From the NCBI GenBank assembly GCA_020438485.1, contig JAGQUM010000005.1:20881-84880 (forward strand): 64,000 nt of DNA, in the 5' to 3' direction. Below the pieces are notes generated by a model. The model had not been told where the DNA came from, did no database searches, and saw only the letters and a list, made by a program, of their open reading frames with translations. Of this stretch, positions 54,866 through 63,370 are shown piece after piece (within the stretch, counting starts at the first letter, position 1; each line of letters opens with the position of its first letter). A program made the translations under genes and the position numbers. Source of the DNA: Thermoleophilia bacterium (GTDB taxonomy: Bacteria; Actinomycetota; Thermoleophilia; Miltoncostaeales; Miltoncostaeaceae).

Positions 54866-55566
54866 GGCCGGCGCAGGCGGTACCCGTGGCCGCGGACGGT
54901 CTCGACCATCTCCGCCCCGACCTTCTGGCGCAGGCGCTGAACGTGCACGTCGACCATGCGGCCCGCGCCGTCACCGGCCCACATGCTGCCCCACACCTTC
55001 TCCAGCAGGTGCGTGCGTGAGAGCGCGACGCCGGGGTTGTCCGCGAACTCGGTGAGCAGCCGCATCTCGGTGGGAGTCAGGGGCAGCACCCGCCCGTCGC
55101 GCGTGGCCTCCAGCGCGGCCCGGTCGAGAGCCACGCCGTCACCCAGATCCTGGGCCCGGGCTCCGGACGCCTGCCGGGGCGCGGGCTGGAACGACGCGCG
55201 GCGCAGCACCGCCCGCAGCCGGGCCGCCAGGGCGGGCCCGTCGAACGGCTTGACCACGTAGTCGTCGGCGCCGGCCTCGAGGCCCGCGATCTCGTCGATG
55301 GGCTCGCCGCGCGCCGTGATCATCACGATCGGTACCTGGCTGCGCTCGCGGATCCAGCGGGTGACACTGATGCCGTCGAGCCCCGGCAGCATCAGGTCCA
55401 GCAGCACCACGTCCGGCCACGCGGCGTCAAGGGCATCGACGGCGGCGTTTCCGTCGCCCACCGACGACACGTCGAAGCCCTGGCGAACGAGCACCATCTC
55501 GGTGGTCTCGCGCAGGGCGGCGTCGTCCTCCACCAACAGGATCGTGGGGCGCGGATGGTCGGTCAC
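54862..55566 (-). CDS. OmpR-family response regulator
   Basis: A 234-residue regulator. The receiver has ILLVEDDAALRE, the phosphoryl Asp in VVLLDLMLPGLDG (about residue 53), MITARGE (Thr) and YVVKPFDGP (Lys). The C-terminal winged helix reads LTPTEMRLLTEFADNPG, LSRTHLLEKVWG and VDVHVQRLRQKVG. It starts at GTG 55566; the upstream site (AAAGG) is weak. Partner of the downstream kinase. No binding site for it was identified. Confidence 0.93.
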   Translation of the reverse strand: MTDHPRPTILLVEDDAALRETTEMVLVRQGFDVSSVGDGNAAVDALDAAWPDVVLLDLMLPGLDGISVTRWIRERSQVPIVMITARGEPIDEIAGLEAGADDYVVKPFDGPALAARLRAVLRRASFQPAPRQASGARAQDLGDGVALDRAALEATRDGRVLPLTPTEMRLLTEFADNPGVALSRTHLLEKVWGSMWAGDGAGRMVDVHVQRLRQKVGAEMVETVRGHGYRLRRP

Positions 55567-55684
55567 GCGGGGGCCTTTCGTGTGGGGGCACGGGGCGGGC
55601 GGGGGCCCGTATCCCAGTCTGCGGGGGGTCCGCAACGGAGACGGGTCGGGCGGGCGTCGGTCCGGTAACAGCCCGTGAGCGGAC

Positions 55685-56455
55685 TCACCAGGCCGCCATC
55701 CCCCCATCCAGGCCGATGCTCTGGCCCGTGATGTACGCACCGGCGCGGCTCGCGAGGAAGACGGCGACGCCCGCGATGTCCTCGGGGACGCCCGGACGGC
55801 CCAGCGGGATGCGGGAGATGATGCTCTCGAGGCGCCCCTCCCCCTGCGTCATTGGCTCGTTCATGGACGTGGGGAAGTAGCCGGGAGCCAGCGCGTTCAC
55901 CCGGATGCCGTGGGCGCCCCACTGGCGGGCCAGCTCCCGGGTGAGCTGCTCCACGGCGCCCTTGCTGGCGGTGTACGCCGCGACGCCCTCGCCGGTGCCG
56001 CCGCGCTTGCCCAGGATGGACGACAGGGTGATCATCCACCCCCGCCCGCGGGGGATCATCTCGCGGGCACACGTGGACGCCAGGCGCATCACGGCGGCGA
56101 CGTTGACCTCCATCACCTCGTGGAATCGCGAGAGGTCCTCGTGCTCCGCAGGCGACCCCGCGCCGACGCCGGCGTTCAGGATGACGCCGTCAAGAGGGCC
56201 CTCGGCCAGCGCCGCGGCCACCAGGAGGTCGGCGTGGCCGGGGTCGCGGACGTCGCAGGGCACCACGACGGCCCGCCCGCCGCCCGCCGCGATCTCACGC
56301 TCGAGCGCGCGGAGCCGGTCCTCGCGGCGGGCGCCCACCACGACGGTGGCACCGGCCGCCGCCAGCCCGGACGCCATGATGCGGCCCAGGCCCGACGACG
56401 CACCGGTCACGATCGCCACCTGACCGCGGATGTCGAAGAGGGCCGCCACGTCCAT
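55685..56455 (-). CDS. Short-chain dehydrogenase/reductase
   Basis: A 256-residue SDR. The cofactor site is TGASSGLGRIMASGL (about residues 18-32), followed by VPCDVRDPGHADLL, ILNAGVGAG, the Ser in MITLSSILGKRGG, and the Tyr/Lys in AAYTASKGAVEQL. YITGQSIGLDGGMAAW is the C-terminal end. The substrate is not known. ATG 56455 lies 9 bases after a TAGGGT -10 element. Confidence 0.9.
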   Translation of the reverse strand: MDVAALFDIRGQVAIVTGASSGLGRIMASGLAAAGATVVVGARREDRLRALEREIAAGGGRAVVVPCDVRDPGHADLLVAAALAEGPLDGVILNAGVGAGSPAEHEDLSRFHEVMEVNVAAVMRLASTCAREMIPRGRGWMITLSSILGKRGGTGEGVAAYTASKGAVEQLTRELARQWGAHGIRVNALAPGYFPTSMNEPMTQGEGRLESIISRIPLGRPGVPEDIAGVAVFLASRAGAYITGQSIGLDGGMAAW

Positions 56456-56464
56456 GGTCGGCTC

Positions 56465-56470
56465 ACCCTA
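56465..56470 (-). promoter_or_regulatory. -10 element for SDR gene
   Basis: TAGGGT on the minus strand, 9 bases before ATG 56455; nearly leaderless. Confidence 0.4.
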
Positions 56471-56498
56471 CGACATCCGCGGGCCCGGACGAGCCGGG

Positions 56499-56957
56499 TC
56501 AGCCGACCAGGGACGGTCCCGTCGTCGACGAGATGCGGTACGTCTCGACCCGCGCCTGCCCCTTCGGAACGGCGCCCTTCAGCCGGATGGTCATGCGGCG
56601 GTAGGCCTGGTTGGCCTCCTGGTTCGCCCGCCGGCCGACCGTCACCGTGGCGGGGATGCTGACCCACTTGCCCGACACGCATGTCGGGGTGCACATGTTG
56701 AGGCGCAGGCGGCCGGTGGCGGTGGCACGGGCGGCGCCCCACCCGGTCCAGCGCAGGCCGGTCAGCTGGGAGTTGCCGTCACCGCAGGCCAGCGTGAACG
56801 TCTTCGGGGCGCTGACGGCGTCCGTGGCGCAGTTGTAGACCACGACGTTGCGCGGCGCGGCGGCGGGCGCGGCGACGGCGGCGGACGCCGTGCCGAGCGC
56901 GGCGGCGAGCATGCCGGCGCCGATGGCGGCGGTGCGGCGGCGGAGGCGGGGAACCAT
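56499..56957 (-). CDS. Secreted protein of unknown function, paralog of the 53133 lipoprotein
   Basis: A 152-residue exported protein. ATG 56957 follows AAAGGAAC. The signal peptide (residues 1-31) ends AAVAA. The mature part reads VVVYNCATDAVSAPKTFTLA, then LRWTGWGAARATATGRLRL, NMCTPTCVSGKWVSIPATV and AYRRMTIRLKGAVPKG. The order NC...LAC...W-GWG-ARA...N-x-C-x-PxC...YRR matches the lipoprotein at 53133-53648, but here there is a cleavable signal instead of a lipobox. No function is known. Single gene between trpC and the SDR. Confidence 0.78.
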   Translation of the reverse strand: MVPRLRRRTAAIGAGMLAAALGTASAAVAAPAAAPRNVVVYNCATDAVSAPKTFTLACGDGNSQLTGLRWTGWGAARATATGRLRLNMCTPTCVSGKWVSIPATVTVGRRANQEANQAYRRMTIRLKGAVPKGQARVETYRISSTTGPSLVG

Positions 56958-57037
56958 GTTCTCGTTCCTTTCGGGTGTGACCGCGGCCCCGTGTGGACCG
57001 CACCCGGATGGTGCTCCGCGCGCGCCACGGCCCCGTG

Positions 57038-57057
57038 CCCGCCCCGTCACGGGCGGG
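57038..57057 (-). terminator. 7-bp-stem hairpin after trpC
   Basis: CCCGCCC/GGGCGGG with a 6-base loop, 19 bases past the trpC stop. No T-tract in that direction. Confidence 0.45.
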
Positions 57058-57075
57058 TAACGACCCGGAAACGTT

Positions 57076-57852
57076 CTAGTCGCGCAGGCGCCGGGCGGCC
57101 TCGGCGGGGGTGCCCGACGACATGAGTGCTTCCCCCACCAGGATGGCGTCGACCCCGGCGTCCTCCAGGTCCCGTACGTGCCCCCGCTCGGTGATGCCCG
57201 ACTCCGCCACGACGACGGTGCCGGCCGGGATGTCGGGCAGCAGCCGGAACGTGGTCTCGAGGTCCACCTCGAGGCTGTGCAGGTCTCGATTGTTGATCCC
57301 GATGATCTCGGCGCCCGCCTCCACGGCCGTCTCCACCTCGTCCTCGTCGTGGACCTCCACGAGGCAGTCGAGCCCCAGGTCGTGGGCGCCGCGCATGAGG
57401 TCGTCCAGCCGCTCACGGCCCAGGGCGGCCACGATCAGCAGCACGGCGTCGGCGCCGGCCACGCGGGCCTCCAGCAGCTGGTACGGATCGACGATGAAGT
57501 CCTTGCGCAACAGCGGCAGGTCGACGGTGCGGCGGGCCTCGACGAGGTCGTCCAGGCTGCCCTTGAACCAGTGGGGCTCGGTGAGCACGGAGATGGCCGA
57601 CACCGCGGCGTCGCGGTACGCCCGGACGATGTCGGCGACGGCGGCCCCCGGGTTGATGGGCCCCCGCGACGGGCTGGCCCGCTTCATCTCGGCGATCAGT
57701 GAGATGCCCTCATCGATGAGGGCCTCCGAGAACGGGCGCCCCCGGGGGATGGGCTCCAGGCGCTCGGCGAGGCGCTCGTACGGCATCGCCGCCTTACGCT
57801 TCTCCAGCGTCCTCTCGGTGTGCTCGACGACCTGGTCGAGGAAGGTAGGCAC
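57076..57852 (-). CDS. trpC: Indole-3-glycerol phosphate synthase
   Basis: A 258-residue TIM-barrel enzyme that closes the indole ring in tryptophan synthesis. Marks are LIAEMKRASPSRGPINPGA (catalytic Glu and Lys), ISVLTEPHWFKGSL, LPLLRKDFIVDPYQLLEAR, LDCLVEVHDEDEVETA, IGINNRDLHSLEVDLETT and VVAESGITERGHVRDL, ending VGEALMSSGTPAEA. It starts at GTG 57852. Last gene of the trp cluster, 49 bases after trpD. Confidence 0.96.
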   Translation of the reverse strand: MPTFLDQVVEHTERTLEKRKAAMPYERLAERLEPIPRGRPFSEALIDEGISLIAEMKRASPSRGPINPGAAVADIVRAYRDAAVSAISVLTEPHWFKGSLDDLVEARRTVDLPLLRKDFIVDPYQLLEARVAGADAVLLIVAALGRERLDDLMRGAHDLGLDCLVEVHDEDEVETAVEAGAEIIGINNRDLHSLEVDLETTFRLLPDIPAGTVVVAESGITERGHVRDLEDAGVDAILVGEALMSSGTPAEAARRLRD

Positions 57853-57901
57853 GTTCGCGGGGTGGGTGGTCGGGGTTGGGCGGGCGGTTGAGCCTGACAG
57901 C

Positions 57902-58933
57902 CTACGCGGCCGCGAGGCGCTTCGTCGCGGCGACGAACGCCGCGCACCGCTCGCGGGCGGCGCCCCCGTCGATGCTACGCAGGGCGGTCTCGTAGCCGTG
58001 GGCCAGGTCCTCGGCGGCGCCGGCGATCCAGATGGCGGCGCCGGCGTTGAGCGCCACCACCTCGCGCGGGGCCCCGGGCTCGCCCTCCAGAACCGCAGTG
58101 ATCACCGCCGCGTTCTCGTGCGGCTCGCCGCCCTTGAGGGCCTCCGGCCACGGCCGGGTGATGCCGAGCACCGCCGGGTCGACGCGGATGTGGGTGGCCG
58201 TGCCGTCGCGCACGTCGTAGGCGTCGGAGATCTCCGCGGTGGACAGCTCGTCCATGCCGTCCCGCCCCCTCACGACGAGCGCCCGCTCGCTGCCCAGCTC
58301 GGCCAGGGCGGCGGCGATGCGCCCCAGCGCCGCCGGGTCGGCGACCCCCAGCACCTGGCGGGGGGCGCCGGCGGGGTTCGCCAGCGGGCCGATGAGGTTG
58401 AACACCGTGTGCACGCCCAGGGCGCGCCGAACGGGCACGACGTGCTTGAACGACGGGTGATGTCGGGGCGCGAACATGAACCCCACGCCGGTCTCGGCCA
58501 GGCACTCCGCGACGGCGTCGGGGTGCAGGTCGATGTCGGCGCCGAGCGCCTCCAGCACGTCGGCGCTGCCGCTCTTGGACGTGCTCGAGCGGTTACCGTG
58601 CTTGGCGACCGCCACCCCGGCCCCCGCCGCCACGAACGCAGCCGCGGTGGAGATGTTGAACGTGGAGATACCGCCCCCGGTGCCGCACGTGTCGACGAAC
58701 GGCCCGTCGGGCGCCCGCACGGGCACGGCCTTCTCGCGGATGACCTCCGCCAGGCCGGCGATCTCGGCGGGGCTCTCCCCCTTGCCGCGCAGGGCGATGA
58801 GGAACGCGGCGGTCTGCGCCTCGTTGACATGGCCGTCCATGATGAGCTCGAGCGCGGCGGCGGCGCCGTGGCGGCCGATCTCCTCGCCCGCGACGAGGCG
58901 GTTGATGGTGTCGGCGATCGTGGCGTCGGACAT
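57902..58933 (-). CDS. trpD: Anthranilate phosphoribosyltransferase
   Basis: A 343-residue enzyme joining anthranilate to PRPP. The PRPP site DTCGTGGGISTFNIST, the KHGNRSSTSKSGSADVLEAL segment, FMFAPRHHPSFKHVVPVR and FNLIGPLANPAGAPRQVLGV are diagnostic. ATG 58933 lies 8 bases after a TAACCT -10 element, so trpD-trpC may also be transcribed separately from trpE-trpG, which end 41 bases upstream. Confidence 0.96.
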   Translation of the reverse strand: MSDATIADTINRLVAGEEIGRHGAAAALELIMDGHVNEAQTAAFLIALRGKGESPAEIAGLAEVIREKAVPVRAPDGPFVDTCGTGGGISTFNISTAAAFVAAGAGVAVAKHGNRSSTSKSGSADVLEALGADIDLHPDAVAECLAETGVGFMFAPRHHPSFKHVVPVRRALGVHTVFNLIGPLANPAGAPRQVLGVADPAALGRIAAALAELGSERALVVRGRDGMDELSTAEISDAYDVRDGTATHIRVDPAVLGITRPWPEALKGGEPHENAAVITAVLEGEPGAPREVVALNAGAAIWIAGAAEDLAHGYETALRSIDGGAARERCAAFVAATKRLAAA

Positions 58934-58941
58934 GGGCGGGA

Positions 58942-58947
58942 AGGTTA
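58942..58947 (-). promoter_or_regulatory. Internal -10 element before trpD
   Basis: TAACCT on the minus strand, 8 bases before ATG 58933, in the short gap between trpG and trpD. The same hexamer and spacing occur at topB. Confidence 0.45.
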
Positions 58948-58973
58948 GCGGGCGGGGGCGCCCGGACCCGCGC

Positions 58974-59585
58974 TCACGCGGCCAGCCGCAGGAAGTTGCC
59001 CAGCAGGGTGCGGCCCCGGTCGGTGAGGATCGACTCGGGATGGAACTGCACGCCCTCCACCGGCACGTCGCGGTGGCGGACGCCCATGATCACGTCGCCG
59101 TCGCAGTGCGCCGTGACCTCCAGCGACGCCGGCACGGTGGCCGGGTCGATCACCAGCGAGTGGTAGCGCGTGGCGATCATGGGGTTATCAATGTCGTGGA
59201 ACACGCCGCGCTGGTCGTGGATGATGGCGCTGGTCTTGCCGTGCACCGGCGCGCGGCCCCGCACCACGGTGGCCCCGAACACCTCGCCGATGGCCTGGTG
59301 ACCCAGGCACACGCCAAGCACGGGCACCGTCCCGGCGAACGCGCGGATGGCGTCCGTCGACACGCCCGCCTCGCGGGGCGTCTTCGGGCCGGGCGAGATC
59401 ACCAGGTGCGTGGGCCGCAGGGCCGCGATGCCGTCGGGGTCGACCGCGTCGTTGCGGCGCACCACCACGTCGGCGCCCAGTTCGCCGAAGTACTGCAGCA
59501 GGTTGTACGTAAAGCTGTCGTAGTTGTCGATCAGCACCACGCGCGTACCCTCGGGGGCGCGCGGCGGATGGTCGTCGCCGCTCAC
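58974..59585 (-). CDS. trpG: Anthranilate synthase component II (glutamine amidotransferase)
   Basis: A 203-residue class I glutamine amidotransferase supplying ammonia to TrpE. VVLIDNYDSFTYNLLQYFGE is the N-terminal mark, the nucleophile Cys lies in VLGVCLGHQAIG (about residue 91), and the His/Glu pair in VEGVQFHPESILT. HGKTSAIIHD is family-typical. GTG 59585 overlaps the trpE stop by 4 bases. It could also serve folate synthesis as PabA. Confidence 0.95.
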   Translation of the reverse strand: MSGDDHPPRAPEGTRVVLIDNYDSFTYNLLQYFGELGADVVVRRNDAVDPDGIAALRPTHLVISPGPKTPREAGVSTDAIRAFAGTVPVLGVCLGHQAIGEVFGATVVRGRAPVHGKTSAIIHDQRGVFHDIDNPMIATRYHSLVIDPATVPASLEVTAHCDGDVIMGVRHRDVPVEGVQFHPESILTDRGRTLLGNFLRLAA

Positions 59586-61090
59586 CAGTCCTCCTGCGCC
59601 GCGGCCACCTCGACGGCGCGGAACAGCGCCGCCGCCTTGTTGCGGCTCTCGTCGTACTCCACGGACGCGACGGAGTCGGCGACGACGCCGGCGCCGGCCT
59701 GCACGTGCACGCGGCCGTCCTTGCACAGCATGGTGCGGATGGTGATGGCCACGTCGAGGTCGCCGTCGAACGCCAGGTACCCCACGGCCCCGCCGTACGG
59801 CCCCCGCTTCGTCGACTCCATCTCGTCGATGATCTCCATCGCCCGCACCTTGGGGGCCCCCGACAGCGTGCCGGCCGGGAAGATCGCCCGCAGCGCGTCG
59901 CTGGCGCGCCGGCCGTCGGCCAGCGTGCCCACCACGCTCGACTCGATGTGCATCACGTGGCTGTAGTGGTGGACGCTCATCAGCTCCTCCACCCGCACGG
60001 TGCCCACCTCGCTGACGCGGCCCAGGTCGTTGCGTCCCAGGTCGACGAGCATCACGTGCTCGGCCCGTTCCTTGGGGTCGGCCAGCAGCTCGCGGGCCAG
60101 CGCCTCGTTCTCGGCGTCCGTCTCGCCGCGGGGCCGGGTGCCCGCGATCGGCCGGGTGTGGACCGTGCGGCCCTCGACCTTCACCAGGGTCTCCGGGGAC
60201 GCGCCCACCAGGCAGATGTCGCCGAACTCCAGGAAGAACATGTAGGGCGACGGGTTCACTGCCCGCAGCCCGCGGTAGATCGTGAACGGGTCCAGGTCGA
60301 CGTCCGCCGTGAACCGCTGCGACGGCACCACCTGGAAGGCGTCGCCGGCGAAGATGTACTCGCGGCAGCGCTCGACGGCCGCCTCGTACGCCCCGCGGGG
60401 CACGTTGCTGGAGACGGTCCCGACGGTGCGGGCGGGGGCGCGCCCCGGCCGCGGCACGGGCCCCGACAGGCGCTCCTTCAGCCCGGCGATGGCGGCCAGC
60501 GCGTCCCCGTACGCGGCGTCCGGGTCGACGCCCGGCCCGAACGGGCACGGCACCGTGATGGTCAGGGTGCGCAGCAGGTGGTCGAACACGACGACGGGGC
60601 CCGTGACCACGCAGACGAGGTCCGGCACGCCCACGTCGTCCGGCGGCTCGCCGGGGAGCCGCTCGACGGTACGCACCAGGTCGTAGCCGAAGAACCCCAC
60701 CGCGCCGCCCACGAACCCCGGCGCGTGCGGCGACGCCACCATGCCGACGGCCTCGACGGCGTCCTGCACGGCGCCGAACGGGTCGGCGGCGTCCAGCTGG
60801 GTGCGGGTGCCGTCCGCGGCGGTCATCTCCAGGCGCCCCCCGCGACCCGTGATGACGGCCCGGGGGTGGACGCCCAGCATGGAGTAGCGGCTGACCCGCC
60901 CGTCGGCGGCGGATTCCAGCAGGAACGCGTGACCGCCGTCACGCAGCTTCAGGTAGGCCCCGACGGGGGTCTCGCAGTCGGCGATCCACGTGTGCGACAC
61001 GGGGACGACGCCTGCGCCCTCCAGCGCCCGCACCTCGTCGGGGCCGGGTAGCGCCGCGAGCCGCGGGATGCGGGCTCCCGCGGGGGTCAT
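59582..61090 (-). CDS. trpE: Anthranilate synthase component I
   Basis: A 502-residue chorismate-using enzyme. The tryptophan feedback site is recognisable in [18 protein letters not shown] (LLES box, about residues 55-72). The catalytic half has [91 protein letters not shown] and [20 protein letters not shown] 61090 overlaps the hisIE stop by 4 bases. First committed step of tryptophan synthesis. Confidence 0.96.
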   Translation of the reverse strand: MTPAGARIPRLAALPGPDEVRALEGAGVVPVSHTWIADCETPVGAYLKLRDGGHAFLLESAADGRVSRYSMLGVHPRAVITGRGGRLEMTAADGTRTQLDAADPFGAVQDAVEAVGMVASPHAPGFVGGAVGFFGYDLVRTVERLPGEPPDDVGVPDLVCVVTGPVVVFDHLLRTLTITVPCPFGPGVDPDAAYGDALAAIAGLKERLSGPVPRPGRAPARTVGTVSSNVPRGAYEAAVERCREYIFAGDAFQVVPSQRFTADVDLDPFTIYRGLRAVNPSPYMFFLEFGDICLVGASPETLVKVEGRTVHTRPIAGTRPRGETDAENEALARELLADPKERAEHVMLVDLGRNDLGRVSEVGTVRVEELMSVHHYSHVMHIESSVVGTLADGRRASDALRAIFPAGTLSGAPKVRAMEIIDEMESTKRGPYGGAVGYLAFDGDLDVAITIRTMLCKDGRVHVQAGAGVVADSVASVEYDESRNKAAALFRAVEVAAAQEDW

Positions 61091-61728
61091 GCGTCGCCGC
61101 GGGGCCGGTGCCGGGACGCCAGCTCGGCCATCACCTCGTCGAGGGCCACGCCGGCGTGGCGCCACAGGACGGTGAGGTGGTACAGCAGGTCGGCGCTCTC
61201 GTAGATGACCTGGTCGCGTTCGCGGCCCTTCGTTGCGAGGACGACCTCCGTGGCTTCCTCCCCCACCTTCTTGCAGACCGTGTCGACGCCCTTGGCCAGC
61301 AGGCGGGCGGTGTACGAGCCCTCGGGGTCCCCCTCGGCGGCCCGCGCGGCGACGGTCCGCTCGAGGCCCGCGAGCGTGGCGAACGCGCTGGTGTCGCCGG
61401 GCTGAAGCGCCCGGAAGAAGCACGAGGGCGCGCCCGTGTGGCACGCGGCGCCGACCTGGTCGACCAGCACCAGCAGCGTGTCGCCGTCGCAGTCCACCAG
61501 CACGCCGCGCACGGCCTGGGTGTGGCCGCTGGTGGCGCCCTTGTTCCACAGCTCCCCGCGGGAACGGCTCCAGAACCACGTGGTGCCCGTGTCGAGCGTG
61601 CGCCGCAGGGACTCGGCGTTCATGTACGCCATCATCAGCACCTCGCCGCTCGTGGCGTCCTGCACCACGGCCGGCACCAGCCCCGCCTCGTCGAACCGCA
61701 CGGCGTCCAGGCCGACGACGTCGCCCAC
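61087..61728 (-). CDS. hisIE: Bifunctional phosphoribosyl-AMP cyclohydrolase / phosphoribosyl-ATP pyrophosphatase
   Basis: A 213-residue histidine-pathway enzyme. The HisI half has [46 protein letters not shown] and [10 protein letters not shown], with the zinc and magnesium ligands. The HisE half (residues about 120-213) has [32 protein letters not shown] and [17 protein letters not shown] 61728 overlaps the last base of the upstream DeoC-like gene. Its place between a DeoC-like gene and trpE is uncommon. Confidence 0.95.
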   Translation of the reverse strand: MGDVVGLDAVRFDEAGLVPAVVQDATSGEVLMMAYMNAESLRRTLDTGTTWFWSRSRGELWNKGATSGHTQAVRGVLVDCDGDTLLVLVDQVGAACHTGAPSCFFRALQPGDTSAFATLAGLERTVAARAAEGDPEGSYTARLLAKGVDTVCKKVGEEATEVVLATKGRERDQVIYESADLLYHLTVLWRHAGVALDEVMAELASRHRPRGDA

Positions 61729-62426
61729 TAACCGCCCCCGTTGATGACGACGAGCTCGTCAACGACGGCCTTGGTCACCGACGTGCCCACGCGCGCGGAG
61801 CCCGCCGAGATCAGCGTCTCGACCTCCTCGAACGTCTTCACACCGCCGGAGGCCTTCACGCCCACCTGCTCGGGCAGCGCGTCGCGCATGATCTCGACGG
61901 CGTGCGGGGTGGCGGCGCCCCCGTAGCCGGTGCACGTGGTCGCGAAGTCGGCGCCCGAGTCGGCCACGATCTTGCACGCCAGCCGCAGGAGCTTGTCATC
62001 GAGCATCGGCGCCTCCACGATGACCTTCACCAGCGTGCTGCCCTTGCCGCTGTTGACGGCCCGTGACTGCACCGCGCGGATGATGCGCCGCAGTTCGTCG
62101 CGGACGAACGTGAACTCGCCCGACACGAGGGCGGGCACGTTCATGACGACCTCGATCTCGTCGGCGCCGTCGTCGACGGCCTGCTCGGCGGCCGCGAGCT
62201 TGACGGCGTGCGTGTCGCCCCCCAGGGGGTAGCCGACGGCCGCGCACGTCTTGACGTCGCTGCCGCGGAGGCGGTCGGCTACCGTGGGCACCATGTACGG
62301 CAACGCGACCAGCGCGGCCACGTGAAGCTCGACGGCTTCCTCGCACGCCCGCTCGACCTCCTCCGCACCCAGCGCGGGGGCCAGCACGAGGTGGTCGAGG
62401 GTCTTGGTGAGGTCCTCGACGCGCAT
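61728..62426 (-). CDS. DeoC-family aldolase-like protein lacking the Schiff-base lysine
   Basis: A 232-residue TIM-barrel protein of the DeoC (deoxyribose-phosphate aldolase) family: [42 protein letters not shown] and [15 protein letters not shown] match. However, the strand that should read FVKTSTGFG reads [14 protein letters not shown], so Thr replaces the lysine that forms the Schiff base (Lys 167 in E. coli), and the catalytic Asp of DEVDVV is Glu (DEIEVVMNV). The second active-site Lys (Lys 201 equivalent) is kept. Classical aldolase activity is therefore doubtful. It leads the operon with hisIE and trpEG. No ribosome binding site is evident at ATG 62426. Confidence 0.82.
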   Translation of the reverse strand: MRVEDLTKTLDHLVLAPALGAEEVERACEEAVELHVAALVALPYMVPTVADRLRGSDVKTCAAVGYPLGGDTHAVKLAAAEQAVDDGADEIEVVMNVPALVSGEFTFVRDELRRIIRAVQSRAVNSGKGSTLVKVIVEAPMLDDKLLRLACKIVADSGADFATTCTGYGGAATPHAVEIMRDALPEQVGVKASGGVKTFEEVETLISAGSARVGTSVTKAVVDELVVINGGG

Positions 62427-62489
62427 CAGCCGCGCGGGAGGGCCGGTCGCGCGGACGGTGCAGCGGGGCTCGGGCCGAACATCCGGGCG

Positions 62490-62497
62490 AGTATAGC
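62490..62497. promoter_or_regulatory. Overlapping divergent -10 elements
   Basis: TATACT on the minus strand (62490-62495) for the deoC-like/his/trp operon and TATAGC on the plus strand (62492-62497) for the glycosylase gene occupy almost the same bases, so the two promoters may compete. Confidence 0.45.
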
Positions 62498-62502
62498 CAC
62501 GC

Positions 62503-62516
62503 CCCCGGGCCCGGGG
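62503..62516. repeat. 14-bp perfect palindrome at glycosylase start
   Basis: CCCCGGGCCCGGGG, 4 bases before ATG 62521. In the mRNA it could hide the purine-rich bases that would serve as ribosome binding site. Confidence 0.6.
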
Positions 62517-62520
62517 TCCG

Positions 62521-63366
62521 ATGCCTGAGCTGCCCGAGATGGAGGCCCTCGCGCGCGGTCTGGACCGGGAGCTACGGGGCCGGACCGTGGCGTCGGTGCA
62601 TCCCTACCAGCCCTCGACGTTCCAGGGGTCCGTGGCGCCGGACGAGGCGGTCGGCGCGACCATCACCGGCGTGGCGCGCCGCGGCAAGCTCATCATCGTC
62701 GGCCTGGGCGAGAACCTCACGCTGGTCGTCCACCTGATGCAGGCCGGCCGCCTGGGCCTGACCTCACCCCCTGCGGGCCGCCCGCCACGACGGGCGTGTC
62801 TGGGCCTGCGCGTGGACGACGCCACCGAGCTGCGGCTGCGCGAGCTGTCCACCACGCACCGCGCGTGGGCGCGCCTGGTGCGCGGGCCGGCCGGCGCCGA
62901 CCCCGCGGTCGCCGCCCTGGGCCCGGAGGCCGTCGACCTGGACGCGGGGGGCTGGCGAGCGGCCCTCACCACTCCGCCGGGGGTGCTGCACACGGCGCTG
63001 CGGCAGGGGCGCCGGGTGGCGGGCGTGGGCCGGTGCTACGCCAGTGAGATCATGTGGGCCGCCCGCCTGCCGCCGCTGGCGCGCACGGCGACGTTGCCGG
63101 ACGACGCGTGGGACCGTCTGGCGGCCGCGGCCCCGCGGGTGCTGGGCGATGCGGTCGAGCGGGCCGGGCGCACGATCACGACCGACCTGCCGGACAAGCA
63201 GGGCCGCGTGACCGCCGTGCACGGCCACTTCGGGGATCCGTGCCTGCGGTGCGGCACGCCGCTGTCGCGCGTGGCGTTCCGGGGGTACGAGCTGGTCTAC
63301 TGCGCGCCGTGCCAGACCGGCGGCCGCGAGTACGCGGACCGCCGGATGAGCCGGCTGCTGCGCTGA
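62521..63366 (+). CDS. Fpg/Nei-family DNA glycosylase
   Basis: A 281-residue base-excision repair glycosylase/lyase. The mature N-terminus PELPEMEALARGL supplies the catalytic Pro and Glu; the Lys of RRGKLIIVG is the third active-site residue. HLMQAGRLGL, the H2TH region RQGRRVAGVGRCYASEIMW and the C-terminal zinc finger (CLRCGTPL...VYCAPCQTGG) follow. Two DNA-phosphate contacts of E. coli Fpg differ: the Asn of GxGNIYASE is Arg, and the zinc-finger Arg appears to be Tyr (GYELVYC). It is therefore a divergent branch whose damage preference cannot be assigned. Divergent from the deoC-like operon. Confidence 0.88.
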   Translation: MPELPEMEALARGLDRELRGRTVASVHPYQPSTFQGSVAPDEAVGATITGVARRGKLIIVGLGENLTLVVHLMQAGRLGLTSPPAGRPPRRACLGLRVDDATELRLRELSTTHRAWARLVRGPAGADPAVAALGPEAVDLDAGGWRAALTTPPGVLHTALRQGRRVAGVGRCYASEIMWAARLPPLARTATLPDDAWDRLAAAAPRVLGDAVERAGRTITTDLPDKQGRVTAVHGHFGDPCLRCGTPLSRVAFRGYELVYCAPCQTGGREYADRRMSRLLR

Positions 63367-63370
63367 CCCA

